Of a stretch of DNA of 64,000 nt, positions 44,211 through 54,383 are shown one piece after another. Every line of letters starts with the position of its first letter. Positions within the stretch are counted from its first letter, which is position 1. This DNA is from Neoceratodus forsteri (taxonomy: Eukaryota > Chordata > Ceratodontiformes > Ceratodontidae), in NCBI GenBank assembly GCA_016271365.2, contig CM057456.1, positions 889,758,001 to 889,822,000 on the forward strand. The letters are read 5' to 3'. Position numbers and translations under genes: made by a program. The notes under the pieces were generated by a model. The model saw only the letters and a program-made list of their open reading frames with translations, did no database searches and was not told where the DNA came from.

Positions 44211-44607
44211 GCTGTAGTCCACCCCACCCCACCCTCCTGTCACATTCTTAAGTGCTGTACCTTGCATCTGCAAATTATGGAAATGCATGCCCTGACTCAC
44301 CCATTCTCAGCTTTCCTTTTCCAGATGTTTAATACCACTGCAGTGTTATGTAATGTGGGAGAAATAAGTCTTGTAGGGTAATTTGCAAGAAGGACTAGGT
44401 TGTGAGTTCTGGTTGTGACATCATCAGTAGCTCTTTACTGAAACTGTTGTTTTGAACAGCCAGTAAATTTAGGGTTACAAAATGACTTGTAACTTTTAAA
44501 CAAAGTAACTTAGAGATCTCATTTTTGGCATGCAGCTGACTGGGGCTATGCTGGTCCAAATTCTGAATTTACTGATGCTAGGAATTTTGGCCATACTCCC
44601 TCTTTAA
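44190..44607 (-). repeat. Foldback right inverted arm
   Basis: Inverse partner of about 42050-42460; outer end CCATACTCCCTCTTTAA. Confidence 0.75.
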
Positions 44608-45640
44608 GTCTCATTTTCTATGACATTTCTATGCAGACCTGCAACTGCCCATGACCCTCTCCCGCTTGCTTTCACACTTTTAGTATTGGCCTGGTTGTTT
44701 TGTTCCTATCATCCTACAGTTTACATGTGTGAGTAGTTGCCCCTGCCTATCAGTACTCAATTTGTAATTCTACTTTGGAAAATCGTAAAACAGTTGGAGG
44801 CTTCTGATTGGCTGATTGGCTGAGAGACTTGTCCAGGTAGGCATTTATGAGACAACAATGCCCATCTAAAACAAGTACCTCTATTAACTCCCCTATTACT
44901 TACTGAAATCCCTGTGTCATGTTCCAAATTCAAAGTTTAAAACGACCATTTTCTGTCTCATTTACCAAATAAGCTACTCAGCTGGCAAGGCCTCCCCCTA
45001 CACACACAGACCAGTAGAATGGATTTCCCCAAGTAAAAAAAACAATCAGTTTTTATACTTAAACTACTAGTGCTAGCACGTTGCTTGCTCCGTGCTACTG
45101 CAGTGGAGTTGCCAAAATGTAGCTTACCAGCTCACACTGGCTCAACCATCACTGGATGCAAACACAAGCAAGTTCTATTCAAAAATAATGTTCACCATAA
45201 ATCTAACTGCAGCACAGCTACTGTGCTTCCATGTCCAGTCCCACTGTTTCTTCTTTCACTCACCATCCCACAGCAGCCTGACCCCATTCCCACTGTATTC
45301 CAGCTCCATTCTTGACCACCAATTCAACATAAACAAGAAATACATAAAACAGACCACTGGTGAGCTTCAGGAGTGAGGTGGTTTCCAGGCTATCACTTGT
45401 AGCCTGACCTCACTCCCATTCTTATGCCATCCATCTGTTGTTTGTGGGGAGGGAGGAATGAAACATGTAAGTCAAAGTGAATGCATAACTTTACCCCCAA
45501 AATAACACAAAAAAGCACCAGCACCAGCTAGTGACAACTCTGCTGATGGAGGAACTACTTTATAGTAAAAGCCATTTTTATTGGCTTCTTTTTTCTTCTT
45601 TTTTTTGTTAATTGTTTAAATATTTTATTTCAAATGTAGG
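44608..45640. other. Unassigned DNA
   Basis: No gene or element is recognised. A local dyad GGAGTGAGGT...ACCTCACTCC lies at about 45370-45417. Confidence 0.4.
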
Positions 45641-45656
45641 CAAGAAACCATTTTAT

Positions 45657-45805
45657 AAGCACAATAATACCCTCCATGGCGAGTGGTATTGGGCTATACA
45701 TGCCGTATCAAGATCTACAAGGCCCTGTGGTGTCAGGCCTCATTATGTTCCTGGATGGGTGGCTATAGCCCAATACCACTCATCCTGTCTGGTATTATTG
45801 CTTGC
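45657..45805. mobile_element. Short hairpin (MITE-like) element
   Basis: The left arm AATAATACC...GAGTGGTATTGGGCTATA (45663-45698) is the inverse of the right arm TATAGCCCAATACCACTC...GGTATTATT (45764-45799). The arms are about 40 bp around a ~65-bp centre. It is non-coding. The superfamily and target duplication are not evident. Confidence 0.7.
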
Positions 45806-45811
45806 ACATAT

Positions 45812-46040
45812 ACCTGTTGCTCTTAATTGCCTTACAGTATTCATGATTATGCACCGTTGCCATACCGAATTGCTTTATATGACTTCTATTTTTGTAATGG
45901 TGTTAATACTTTCATGTTTTTATCTTTCACTATCTCCATTACCCCTCACCCCCAAATCACTAGCAAATCTGTATGTACTGTACTGTATTGCCCAATGAAC
46001 CTTTTGAAATACGTACATACATACATAAATAAACACATAC
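45812..46040 (+). mobile_element. Probable LINE 3' UTR tail
   Basis: The stretch ends CCTTTTGAAATACGTACATA then CATACATAAATAAACACATA, resembling a LINE 3' end with a short-repeat tail. Upstream coding is not recognisable. Weak call. Confidence 0.3.
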
Positions 46041-46044
46041 ATGG

Positions 46045-46857
46045 TGAAGACCTCCACCAAGGTGAAAATCTGAGCATCCTTCTGGACAGCAAGCTAGCAC
46101 TGGAGGTTCAGGTGTCAGCAGTAGTGTGGAATGGATTTTACTATCTTTGCAATATTGCCTGGATAAAATCCCTCATCCCTCCTGATGGTCTGGCCACACT
46201 GATACACGTGTTTGTTACCTCAAGGCTCAATTACTGTAATGCACTCTACCGCAGGGTCAAGGGGGGGTGCACTGGGGTGCCTGCAACTGCTGCAGAATGT
46301 TGCAGCACAGCTATTGACGGGTCTGCCAAGATACTGTCATGTTTCATTGGTGCTGCGTGAACTGCACTGGCTGCCGGTATGCTGGCGCATCTCCTTTAAA
46401 ATAGGTCTGTTGATCTATAAGGTCCTGCATGTGCTGGGTCCAGGTTACCTGGTGGAGCTCCTGTATCCCTACAATTCAAGATGCTCTCTCTGGTCAGCAG
46501 GGGAAGGCCTATTGGAGGTACCCAGTGCTAGACTGAAATCTTCAGGGGATTGGTCCTTTGAGGTGGCGGGGTGCCAGTCTTCTGGAATTCATTACCTGGG
46601 TGCCTGAGAGAGGTCCCCTCCATAGAAATATTTAAAAGAAAACTGAAAATGTTCTTGTTTCGACAAACTTTTGTGGATTAATAGTGGTAGTTATTGTTAC
46701 TGTTTGTTAGAGTAAAGGGGACATATTATATACTAGATTATTTATTGTATGTATTATGTTGATGGATGTTAGGTTTACATGTTGTTATTATGATGTTTAT
46801 ATGCTGTAAGGGCACCCTGAGCCTTTGGGGAAAGGTGCCTTCAATAAAAAAAATCTA
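46045..46857 (+). pseudogene. L2-clade LINE C-terminus and 3' end
   Basis: Frames give NLSILLDSKLALEVQVSAVV, YLCNIAWIKSLIPPDGLATL, FVTSRLNYCNALYR, then (46212 frame) LLQNVAAQLLTGLPR, VLRELHWLPVCWRISFK and SAGEGLLEVPSARLKSSG. These align with the L2 copies at 1.1-1.7 and 59.3-60.0 kb. A CAAGGGGGGGTGCACTGG stretch (about 46258) contains the frame change. The 3' end reads GGGCACCCTGAGCCTTTGGG, AAAGGTGCCTTCAATAAA and CTACTACTA. The RT active site is not included (5' truncation). Confidence 0.82.
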
Positions 46858-46889
46858 CTACTACATAAATATATGACCACTTCCTGTGT

Positions 46890-47340
46890 AAACGCCCAAA
46901 TGTATGCAGATTATACGCTTCGACAGCCAATCTGTAGCTGAAGTGCAATGCAGACTTCAAGAAAACTTCGATTGTCTAGAAATGTGGTTTGATGTGAACA
47001 CACTGACCAAACTGATGCAAAGAAACCAACTATCTTCAGAAGACCAATGTCACTGTGTTTAGCACCAGGCATCACCTTGGCAGTACTACAGAAAAGCTTC
47101 TACTGCTCTGTATATAAAGAGTGATACAGTATCAGCTGATCTAAGCTTAAATATGTATCTAATTATAAATGTCTTTGGAATAATCCTGGATGCCAACCAG
47201 TCATGTGCTAGTCATATCTCTTAAGTGACTTTAGCCATGCACCACAAAATGCAAGGCATATACAAAGTTTAAAAATATTCTTACCAAATAAAAAAGTGTA
47301 GCTATACATAAACTGTAATATTGTAAGAGTTTGGGTTTTT
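46890..47340 (+). pseudogene. LINE RT/thumb fragment
   Basis: One plus frame carries SVAEVQCRLQENFDCLEMWF (46925), NTLTKLMQRNQL, then FGIILDANQSCASHI (about 47175) and MHHKMQGIYKV. This is the order seen after the RT active site (aligned WF.SNQLSLN.KKT...LGI.LD). Related to the fragment at 38.27-38.61 kb. Several stops. Confidence 0.5.
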
Positions 47341-47688
47341 CTCCCTTTCATTTGAACTCGTGGTTAACTCTCTGTAAAATGTGTATATTAGCTTCATAGC
47401 CTATTAGCTTAATAGCCTAGGAATGTCCTTCTCAAAACCAAGATGTTGTGTCAAATGTCAAATGACTTGCAACTGTGACATGTGATTGATTCTCCAGAAC
47501 AAGACAGTGTAGGGTTATCTCCTGTCAAATTTTTGCAGGACAGTCCTGATTTGGGCAGCTATGTCCTGCAAAAAACATGAAGAATCTTACATGTCCTGAC
47601 ACTGTAGTAGGAAAAAATATTTTCTGACTTTCCTCCAAATATTGCAAAAAACTATAATACCATAACTAAAATACCTTAAAATGATAGG

Positions 47689-47700
47689 AAACACTAGAAA
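47689..47700 (+). repeat. Target-site duplication (left) of GC-rich SINE
   Basis: AAACACTAGAAA, repeated at 48223-48234. Confidence 0.8.
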
Positions 47701-48222
47701 TGTGCTGGCCTGATGGCACAGCAGCATGACGTCCACTTGCGGTGCCGACATTCTGGGTTCGGAGATGGACTCAGGAGTCAGAGGGCCAGCTTGGGGGAGA
47801 AGGACTGAGCATCCCAGGGACTGCTCTTCTTCTCTGGAGAAATGGTGCTCTTCGGACCTCTGGCAGAGGCTGGGTGTACCGCCACTGCTGGGGCCTCATA
47901 TATGGGGGGAGGGGCAGACACTGGCCATCATTGCATGTCTCTGCCCCCAGGGATCTCCACATCAGCTACAAAAAATTGGTACCCCATCCTTGACACCCTG
48001 CCTGCTGCTGTTCCTGCTAGAATCCATGTCCACTGGAGGGGGGGGGCCTGCTCCTGTAGCCCTGCCCTGGGGGGTAAGCCAGGGCTTGAGACCATTCTCC
48101 ATGGGAAGGGGGGCACCTGCCTGGTGGCCCTGCTCAGGGGGGTAAACCTGGGCATGGGGGAGCAGCGTGTGGGATAGGGGCTGATCCCCTTAAGGGGGAG
48201 GAGACCAGGACCCCCCCAAAAA
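47701..48222 (+). mobile_element. GC-rich tRNA-like SINE (522 bp)
   Basis: A GC-rich block in AT-rich DNA with an exact 12-bp duplication on both sides and an A-rich end (CCCCCCCAAAAAAA). The head has TGGCACAGCAG (A-box-like, 47714) and GGTTCGGAG (B-box-like, 47757), about 40 bp apart. A poly-A end and duplication suggest mobilisation by an L1-type LINE. The body (CCTGGGGGGTAAGCCAGGGC and a similar GCTCAGGGGGGTAAACCTGG) holds an internal imperfect repeat. I recognise no known SINE. Plus-strand frames of up to 139 codons lack known domains and are probably chance in GC-rich DNA. Confidence 0.7.
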
Positions 48223-48234
48223 AAACACTAGAAA
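48223..48234 (+). repeat. Target-site duplication (right) of GC-rich SINE
   Basis: AAACACTAGAAA, partner of 47689-47700. Confidence 0.8.
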
Positions 48235-48955
48235 CAACTAAAAATCTACAACACTTAGTCTTAATTCTGATTATTTAGAGAAAACAAGTCTGTTGCATTG
48301 ATTGAGGTTACATATTGTCCTGCAAAAAATCATGTTCCAGTAAGAAATGTTTCACTTTGGGCTTCTTAAAAGGTGGTGACCCTGATGACAGTGACCAAAT
48401 AGCCAAGTCATTAAATAGCCAATTCATTAATTAAGCCCCTCTTTCAGATAACTCTGTGTTTAAGATTTGTGTTAGAAGGAATTTAGGCATAGTGAACCTG
48501 CACAGTAATGAAAGAAGAGTCCATTGAGCTGGGGAGAATGGCTGTATGTGTCTTCTCTGTGGGACTGCAATGTAAACTGGAGGCTCTGAGACTTGTACCT
48601 GGGTTAAGTGCATCTACAAGGACATTTGTACAGATTTGCTGCAAATAGAGTAGTATTATTTATTAATTATGTCTCAGAGTGCAGTTTCTCTGTGTGCATG
48701 ATATCTGTCTTGGTAAGGTGAATTGGGTCCCCGGAGTTTGCAGCCAGCCCTGGTACTGTGGTGAGCTGCAGAAAGGAAACCCCAGCCTTAGGACCAGGGG
48801 TATTGGGCACAACACTGTTGTATTTCCAGAACTTAAATATTGTGGTTTGCTCTTTCACAGTGCATTGGACAATTACTTAAATAATCTGAAGTTTGATTTT
48901 AATAACATAGTGTATGCAAACCATTGTTATACTTTCCAGAACTACCCACCATTTC
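48235..48955. other. Unassigned DNA
   Basis: No recognisable gene, RNA or repeat. Confidence 0.4.
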
Positions 48956-48958
48956 ACC

Positions 48959-49035
48959 TTTTTTATTTATTATTTTGTGTTTGGTAACCAGGTAAGTGCA
49001 CTAGGCAGTCAAATGCCTATTTACAAGCACAGCCT
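48959..49035 (-). mobile_element. SINE/LINE 3'-tail fragment
   Basis: On the minus strand: AAATAGGCATTTGACTGCCT, AGTGCACTTACCTGGTTACC and AAAATAATAAATAAA. It matches the tails at 4691-4748 (-), 16036-16096 (+) and 32376-32452 (-). Only the tail module is recognised here; the upstream part was not identified. Confidence 0.6.
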
Positions 49036-49384
49036 GGACATAATACAAAATAATGCAATCAATAATACATAAAAATGAAATAAAGTCTTGACAGTGGCAG
49101 CAAGACATCCAAAAGCAAGAAAAGACATTGGTATGTACCAGGTGTTTGTTTTTTTTAAACAGATCTAAGCTCCAAATGGACAGCAGGACTTCTGATGCTT
49201 AACAGCAATGTGTTTTACTGTTTGGGAGTGTTATTAAAAAAGACAAGTTGGCCTGTCCTAGTAGAGTGGTTAGGTGCAACCAGTAATAATTTTTTATGTA
49301 ATCTCAAATAATAAGTACAAGAGTGATACTGGAACACTTTGCACAAAGAATTGGGAACTGGAGATCAGTTGGTCAGCATGCCAG

Positions 49385-49712
49385 CCTGGTCTGAAAACAA
49401 CAGGCATATATGTTTCATCCTATACAGGAACCACCAGTGTGCCTCATCTGTAACAGCCCAGGGTGAAGATGAACCAGTCATATATTTTGATCTTACTGTT
49501 TTGGATCATGGTGGAGCCTGAAATAAGAAAGCAATGTAAAAGTCAAAGAACCTCAGCACAAAAGCACTGAGACAAGGGTTACTTAGAAATGGTACTGGCA
49601 ATAAAACCAAGTTTCACAGAAATGTAAAATTACATATAGCCTGATAGTGTCAAACTTTGCTGGAAGTATATGCAAATCTCCATGAAAGAATTTAGACTAG
49701 TTCCACTTTAAG
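49385..49712. repeat. Direct repeat copy 1 (~325 bp)
   Basis: Shares with 49820-50157 a series of blocks in the same order: CATCTGTAACAGCC, CATGGTGGAGCC, AAAGAACCTCAGCACAAAAGC, ACTGGCAATAAAACCA, AAGTATATGCAAATC and CCATGAAAGA. Offset about 441 bp. No coding capacity. Confidence 0.85.
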
Positions 49713-49819
49713 TGCTGAATATGTTTGAACATACAGTATATAGATTCTGGATGAATAGATAAGCCTGCAGTCTTCTAAGGTTTAAGCAAACACGTATAGT
49801 GCCAAATAAACTCTCACAC

Positions 49820-50157
49820 AGCCTGAAAAAGCTGACAACAGAAGACACAGACATGTCTTTTATCCTACACAAGACTCATCAGTGTGCATCATCTGTAACA
49901 GCCTAGAAGCAGGATGTACCAATCATATATTGTGGTCTTACTGGTGGGGGTCATGGTGGAGCCCAAAATAGGAAAGTAATCTAAAAGTTAAAGAACCTCA
50001 GCACAAAAGCATTGATACAGGGTTACCCAGAAAGGGCACTGGCAATAAAACCAGGTTTCATAGAAATCTAAAATCACACATAGCCCCATAATGCAAAGCA
50101 TCATGGGAAGTATATGCAAATCACCATGAAAGAGTTTAGATTGGTACCACTTTTTCT
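49820..50157. repeat. Direct repeat copy 2 (~335 bp)
   Basis: Partner of 49385-49712, at roughly 85% identity by eye. About 105 bp of unrelated DNA separates the two, so this is either a segmental duplication or two units of a longer repeat. Confidence 0.85.
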
Positions 50158-50359
50158 AAGTATACAACAGCATTGTAGATTGTAGAACAGTATGGTAGTT
50201 CTACAACTGTTTGGTCTGACACTAGTATCTCAAAATTTAATTACAAACTGAGAGCAGGTATGTAACTCAAAACAATGTATAGATGCAGAACTGCAGATTC
50301 TGATTCTTAAAGTTGCTTAGAAGCTACATTGTGTGATTCTTAGTATCTATTCCATTGCT

Positions 50360-50740
50360 ATTCCTATCTTTCTAAATGCTTGTTCTCCTTCTTCCCCTCC
50401 TACCTATCTGCTCTGCTCTTCTCTCCCCATCCATCCATTCCACCTACTCCCTCTGCTCCTCTGATGCCTTCTCATTTTCCATCTCTCACTATAAAACTTC
50501 TATTGAAGAGTCTGCTTTCTTGGTCTGCCTCCCTACTCTCTGGATTAGCCTCCCTCAACCTACCCATCTATCCTACTCTATTCTCTCCATCTAACTCTCT
50601 CCTTTGAGATAATTACTCACTTTCCTGCAACTGCACCTTGCTCCTAAATACCCGTTGTTGTTCTACCCCCTCATTTTCATTATTTAAGAATTTTAAGATA
50701 AGAACTGTATAAGAATTTCTTATCTAGTTTTACATGGTGT
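50360..50740 (+). pseudogene. LINE C-terminus and 3' end (same family as 40.3 kb)
   Basis: Plus frames have YLSALLFSPHPSIPPT, YSLCSSDAFSFSISHYKTS and ESAFLVCLPTLWISLPQP, matching the LLSSHPSSFYP...AFSFSFPKLWNS order at 40.3-40.8 kb. The ORF end lies near 50605; a short 3' UTR follows. Degenerate and 5'-truncated. Confidence 0.5.
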
Positions 50741-50899
50741 CCCCTGCACATTGATTTATTACCATATTTTGCTCATTTTTGTAATTTTTGCACTTCCTTG
50801 TGTTTCTGTATTTCTGTCTCGGCACTTATGGTGCTTTACTTTGTACTCATTCTTGTTTTTTTCCACACTGTGTATATTCGGTATGTGATTTGTTATATT

Positions 50900-52775
50900 T
50901 TGTATCATCTCAGAAGATCTGCAGAAAAGATCAAGGAGGGAGAAACATCTTCTCCCAGTATAGCTGTAAGAAGAAGAACAAGAAGGAAGGAATAGTGAAG
51001 TTAAAAGGGGTGGGGAGGTGGGTGGAAAATAATACAGAGAAGGCAGAGACACTGAATGAATCCTTCTGCTCTGTCTTTATTAAGGAAAAAAATAGACCAG
51101 TGTTGCAAGGAAGGATGAGGGGAGGCAGAAGGGGGTAGGGCTGAGGATGAGATTCCAGAGTACAGGGTGAGAAAAAGACTCATTCCCCTGAAGTTAAGGT
51201 AAACAAGTCCCCAGGTTCAGAAGGAATTCACACAAGGGTGTTGAAAGAGCTGTTGGAGGAACTGTTTGCGCTAATGGCAGATCTATTCAACAGCTCACTA
51301 GATATGTGGGTGGCATCACAGGAATGGAGAACCACACATGTGGGACCACTTCACAAAAGTGGGCACAGAGATGACCCTGGAAACTTCAGACTGGTCAGTC
51401 TGACCTCCATTGTTGGTAAACTAATCTAGACCATTCTAAAGGAAAGACTAGTCAGATACCTGAAGGCAAATGGGCTCCACCATGAGAGGCAACATAGGTT
51501 CATGTCATGGAGATCATGTCAAACCAACCTGATCAACTTCTTTGACTGGTTAACGAAGACAGTAGACAAAGGTCAAGCAGCTGACATTCCATACTTAGGT
51601 TTCAGTAATGCCTCTGACTCGGTACCCCACAAGAGGTTGATCAGAAAGTTGGAGGACCTAGAAGCACTAAGTAAATTGACAAAGTGGGTGGTAAATTGGG
51701 TAAGAGGTAGGATACAAATGAAAGTGGTGGTGAGGAGTTTTTCAGCATGAGGGAAGTCACCAATAGGGTCCCACAGGGGTTGGTTCTCAGCCCGGTATTT
51801 TTCAGTGTGTTCATAAGTGACACTGAAGATGGTATAAAAGGCAAAATCTGCCTCTCTGTGGATGACACCAAGCTCAGTGGGAGGGTATACACAGATGAGG
51901 GCATACATGACCTTAAACAAGATCTAGTGAAGCTAGAAATATGGTCTGGCATATGGCAGCTCAGGTTCAAAAGAAATGCAAAGTCATGCACACAGGAGGA
52001 AAGAACCCAAGCAGCAAGTAAAGACTGGGGGGTTCAGGTTACGAAATCAGAAAGCAAATGGACTTAGCGGTAGCCATCACCAGCATCCTAACACAAGTGA
52101 AACAATGTAAAAAGGCAGCAGTCAAGGCAAACAGAATGCTTGGCTGTATTGCAAGGGGATTCACATGCAAAAGGGAGGAGGTTATATTGCTCCTGTATAG
52201 ATAATCAGAACAGCACCTGGAGGATGGTGTGCAATAATGGATACCCTACTTGAAAAAGAATATCAACATGCTTGAGTCAGTCCAATGGAGGGGGATGCAA
52301 ATGGTCCTAGGGCAGAATGGCAAGGTATATGAGGACAGACTGAGTGACTTGAATATTAACTCACTCAAGGAGAGGAGGGAGAGAGGGGACATGTTTGAAA
52401 CCTTCAAGTATCAGAAAGGTATTAACAAAATGGATACAGGGGACCTCTTTTGTCTCAGTGGGAACAAGACCACAAGGGGGCACTGCTATAAACTGGTAAG
52501 GGTAGGTTCAAGAAGGAAGTCAAGAGACAATTCTTCACAGAACGAGTGGTGACAGGATGATATGAACTCCCAGCAGAAGTCGTCACTCAAAAGATGGTGG
52601 AGGGGGTCAAGATGAGGTGGGACAGGGTGAAGCAAAAGATCAGGGCTGGTGGGACAGTGGGGCAGAGCCCACAGTAATTATTGTATTAGGGGTTTCACAA
52701 TCAAGCAGACTAGATAGACTGTACGGCCTTCTTCTGCTGGTTATTTTTGTATGTTTATATGTTCGTATCTCAATT
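50900..52775 (+). mobile_element. CR1 LINE, 5'-truncated and decayed
   Basis: Begins in the linker between endonuclease and RT (TEKAETLNESFCSVF at 51037) and ends CGGCCTTCTTCTGCTGGTTA then TGTATGTTTATATGTTCGTA at 52775, a CR1-type tail similar to that at 38.99 kb. Confidence 0.82.
50920..52555 (+). pseudogene. CR1 linker, reverse transcriptase and C-terminus
   Basis: Pieces in order: ENNTEKAETLNESFCSVFI (51030), NKSPGSEGIHTRVLKELLEE (51210), FNSSLDMW, THVGPLHKSGHRDDPGNFRLVSL (51355), SWRSCQTNLINFFDWLTKTV (51505), IPYLGFSNASDSVPHKRL (family LDFSKAFDTV), then NRVPQGLVLSPVFFSVFISD (51758), ICLSVDDTKLSG (active-site DD kept, about 51860) and KERRERGDMFETFKYQKGIN (52360). The catalytic LDFSKAFD has become LGFSNASD, removing its key aspartate. 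Several stops and frame changes. Confidence 0.8.
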
Positions 52776-54090
52776 TTTAAATAAAGTATGATTTCATGTC
52801 CTATGCTGTTGACGATGTTTGATTTTTATCATGCAAAACTGTATTTTTAACTGCAACACACACATATACTGTTTCACCATTGTGTACTGGCTGGTCTGAT
52901 GCAGGACTATGGTGCTGTACCAGAGCCCTAGGGGGTCTATAACTTTGTCATCCTTCAAGGGGGCTGGCCTAGATTGTTGCTGCTGCAGGACAGCTTGGTG
53001 CGAACAGAAATTACATTGTGCCTCCACACTGGGAAGTATACAGGTAACCACTGACCATCTGGCATTCAATGATTTACTCCCCCATCAGGAAATAATATAG
53101 ATCCTCTGTGACACTCAGTGCCACCCCACAAACAATGGCAAATATTTAATAGCAACACCAAAGACACCAATGATACAATGCAAAAGAACAAATAACTTTA
53201 TTAAAAAGGAGGGGTAAGAAAGGACAAGGGGACAAAAGGTAAAATGGAAAGTAAAGGAGATAAGAATAGCACTCTAAAACATTAGTATAAAATACAGTAC
53301 TCCAACCAATACTAATGTGCTCCCCCAGCAAGCCCAAGTCCCTCATATGGTGCACCCAGCTTTATTACCCCTCCCAAAGCCTTCTTAGTGAGTGCCTCAC
53401 TGTGGTGCTGGTTGCTGACCTGGTAGTGATGCTACTATACTGTAGCTGTTATCATTGGTGCACTTGTAGCATCATTGTAAAGAAATAGTCAAATTAGGGA
53501 ACTCATATGCGAATCCCAAATAGAGCACTGGGCCCAGAAGTAATCTGTTGTCTTTGACCTGGGCTCAGTTAGTTTAGACAGAGTCCTGCTCAGGACTTCA
53601 AAAGTTCTTGTCCTTAACTAATTAACTTAAATTAACTGTTGCAGGCCCGGACACCCAGTTGTAGCTCAAGGTTGCATTCACACAGCTGAATGTTGTTTAT
53701 GATCACTCCTGAAGAAACATCTGTCATTGGACTCTTGATCTCTCATCTCTGGCTCTGGAGGCTATGCCACAGGGGTTCTGGCCACCAGTCTCACCTAGGC
53801 CCTCCCAAAACCCTAGGGGACTGTCAGGAGAGTGACGCTTCATTCATTGGTCCCCAGTGGATGGGTCCACTCCGAGGCACTGGAGCTCAGACATGAGGAG
53901 TTTACTTCTGTCACATGGCACCCTAACATCTTGCAAACCAGGCACACTCCCATCTACCAGAACACCCTTCAGCACTTGACTGTGTCACACTTTCTGCAGT
54001 TCATGACCTCCCCCCACACTCCTACCTGGCTGAACATACTACATACTTGCCCCTGCCAGGGAGCTAAAAACCTTACTGGTTCTTGATGGG
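52776..54090. other. Unassigned DNA upstream of Rex1-like copy 3
   Basis: No protein, RNA or repeat boundary is recognised. The 3' end (from about 53640) could be 5' UTR of the following LINE, but there is no internal copy to compare. Confidence 0.35.
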
Positions 54091-54290
54091 ACTATGTAAG
54101 CCTGCCACAGATATACAGTTTTGGTGCCCTTAAAGACACTGATGTAAGGTATTGTGGACTATATAGGCATACCCCAGAAAGAGAGGTGACTCTTTCTGGA
54201 TACTGCTGCAAATGTCTAGGGGCACTATATAGGCTTACCTTAGACAGGCAATTATGTCTGAGGGCTATCACATTAATAGTTCTTCTATTT
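54091..54290 (+). repeat. Three ~67-bp tandem units in the presumed 5' UTR
   Basis: ACTATGTAAGCCTGCC (54091), ACTATATAGGCATACC (54158) and ACTATATAGGCTTACC (54224) start units 67 and 66 bp apart. Similarity is clear at unit starts and weak in the rest. The first RT-ORF Met is at 54384. Confidence 0.5.
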
Positions 54291-54383
54291 GTTGTGAGTG
54301 CTACAGGCTCAAGATGCCAAACTGTTCCACTACCACCCCTGTGAGAACCTGCTCTTGACAAAAATGGACTCTAAGGCACCCCA

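Larger units (their letters stand above)
40822..44607. mobile_element. Foldback element with long inverted repeats and 26-bp minisatellite
   Basis: Excluding the inserted L1 it spans about 2.56 kb. The left end (TTAAAGAAGGAGTCTGGTCA) is the inverse of the right end (44607 reading left: TTAAAGAGGGAGTATGGCCA). The two arms stay similar for about 350-400 bp, for example TTTTGTAACCCTGATTTCAC against TTTTGTAACCCTAAATTTAC and CGCAACCAGAACTCAC against CACAACCAGAACTCAC. They then enter 26-bp tandem repeats of opposite orientation. Drosophila foldback elements share this layout of long inverted repeats built partly from tandem repeats. No transposase is present. The superfamily is unknown. Confidence 0.75.

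Noticed and set aside
42634..44217. Many overlapping frames of 60-106 codons on both strands with His-Ile-Pro-Lys-Ser or Met-Trp-Asn-Val repeats
   Set aside because: They follow directly from the 26-bp minisatellite; a period not divisible by three cycles all frames, giving 26-residue peptide repeats.
47726..48177. Frames of 83-139 codons on both strands
   Set aside because: All lie in the GC-rich SINE and lack known motifs; the duplication and A-rich end explain the segment better.
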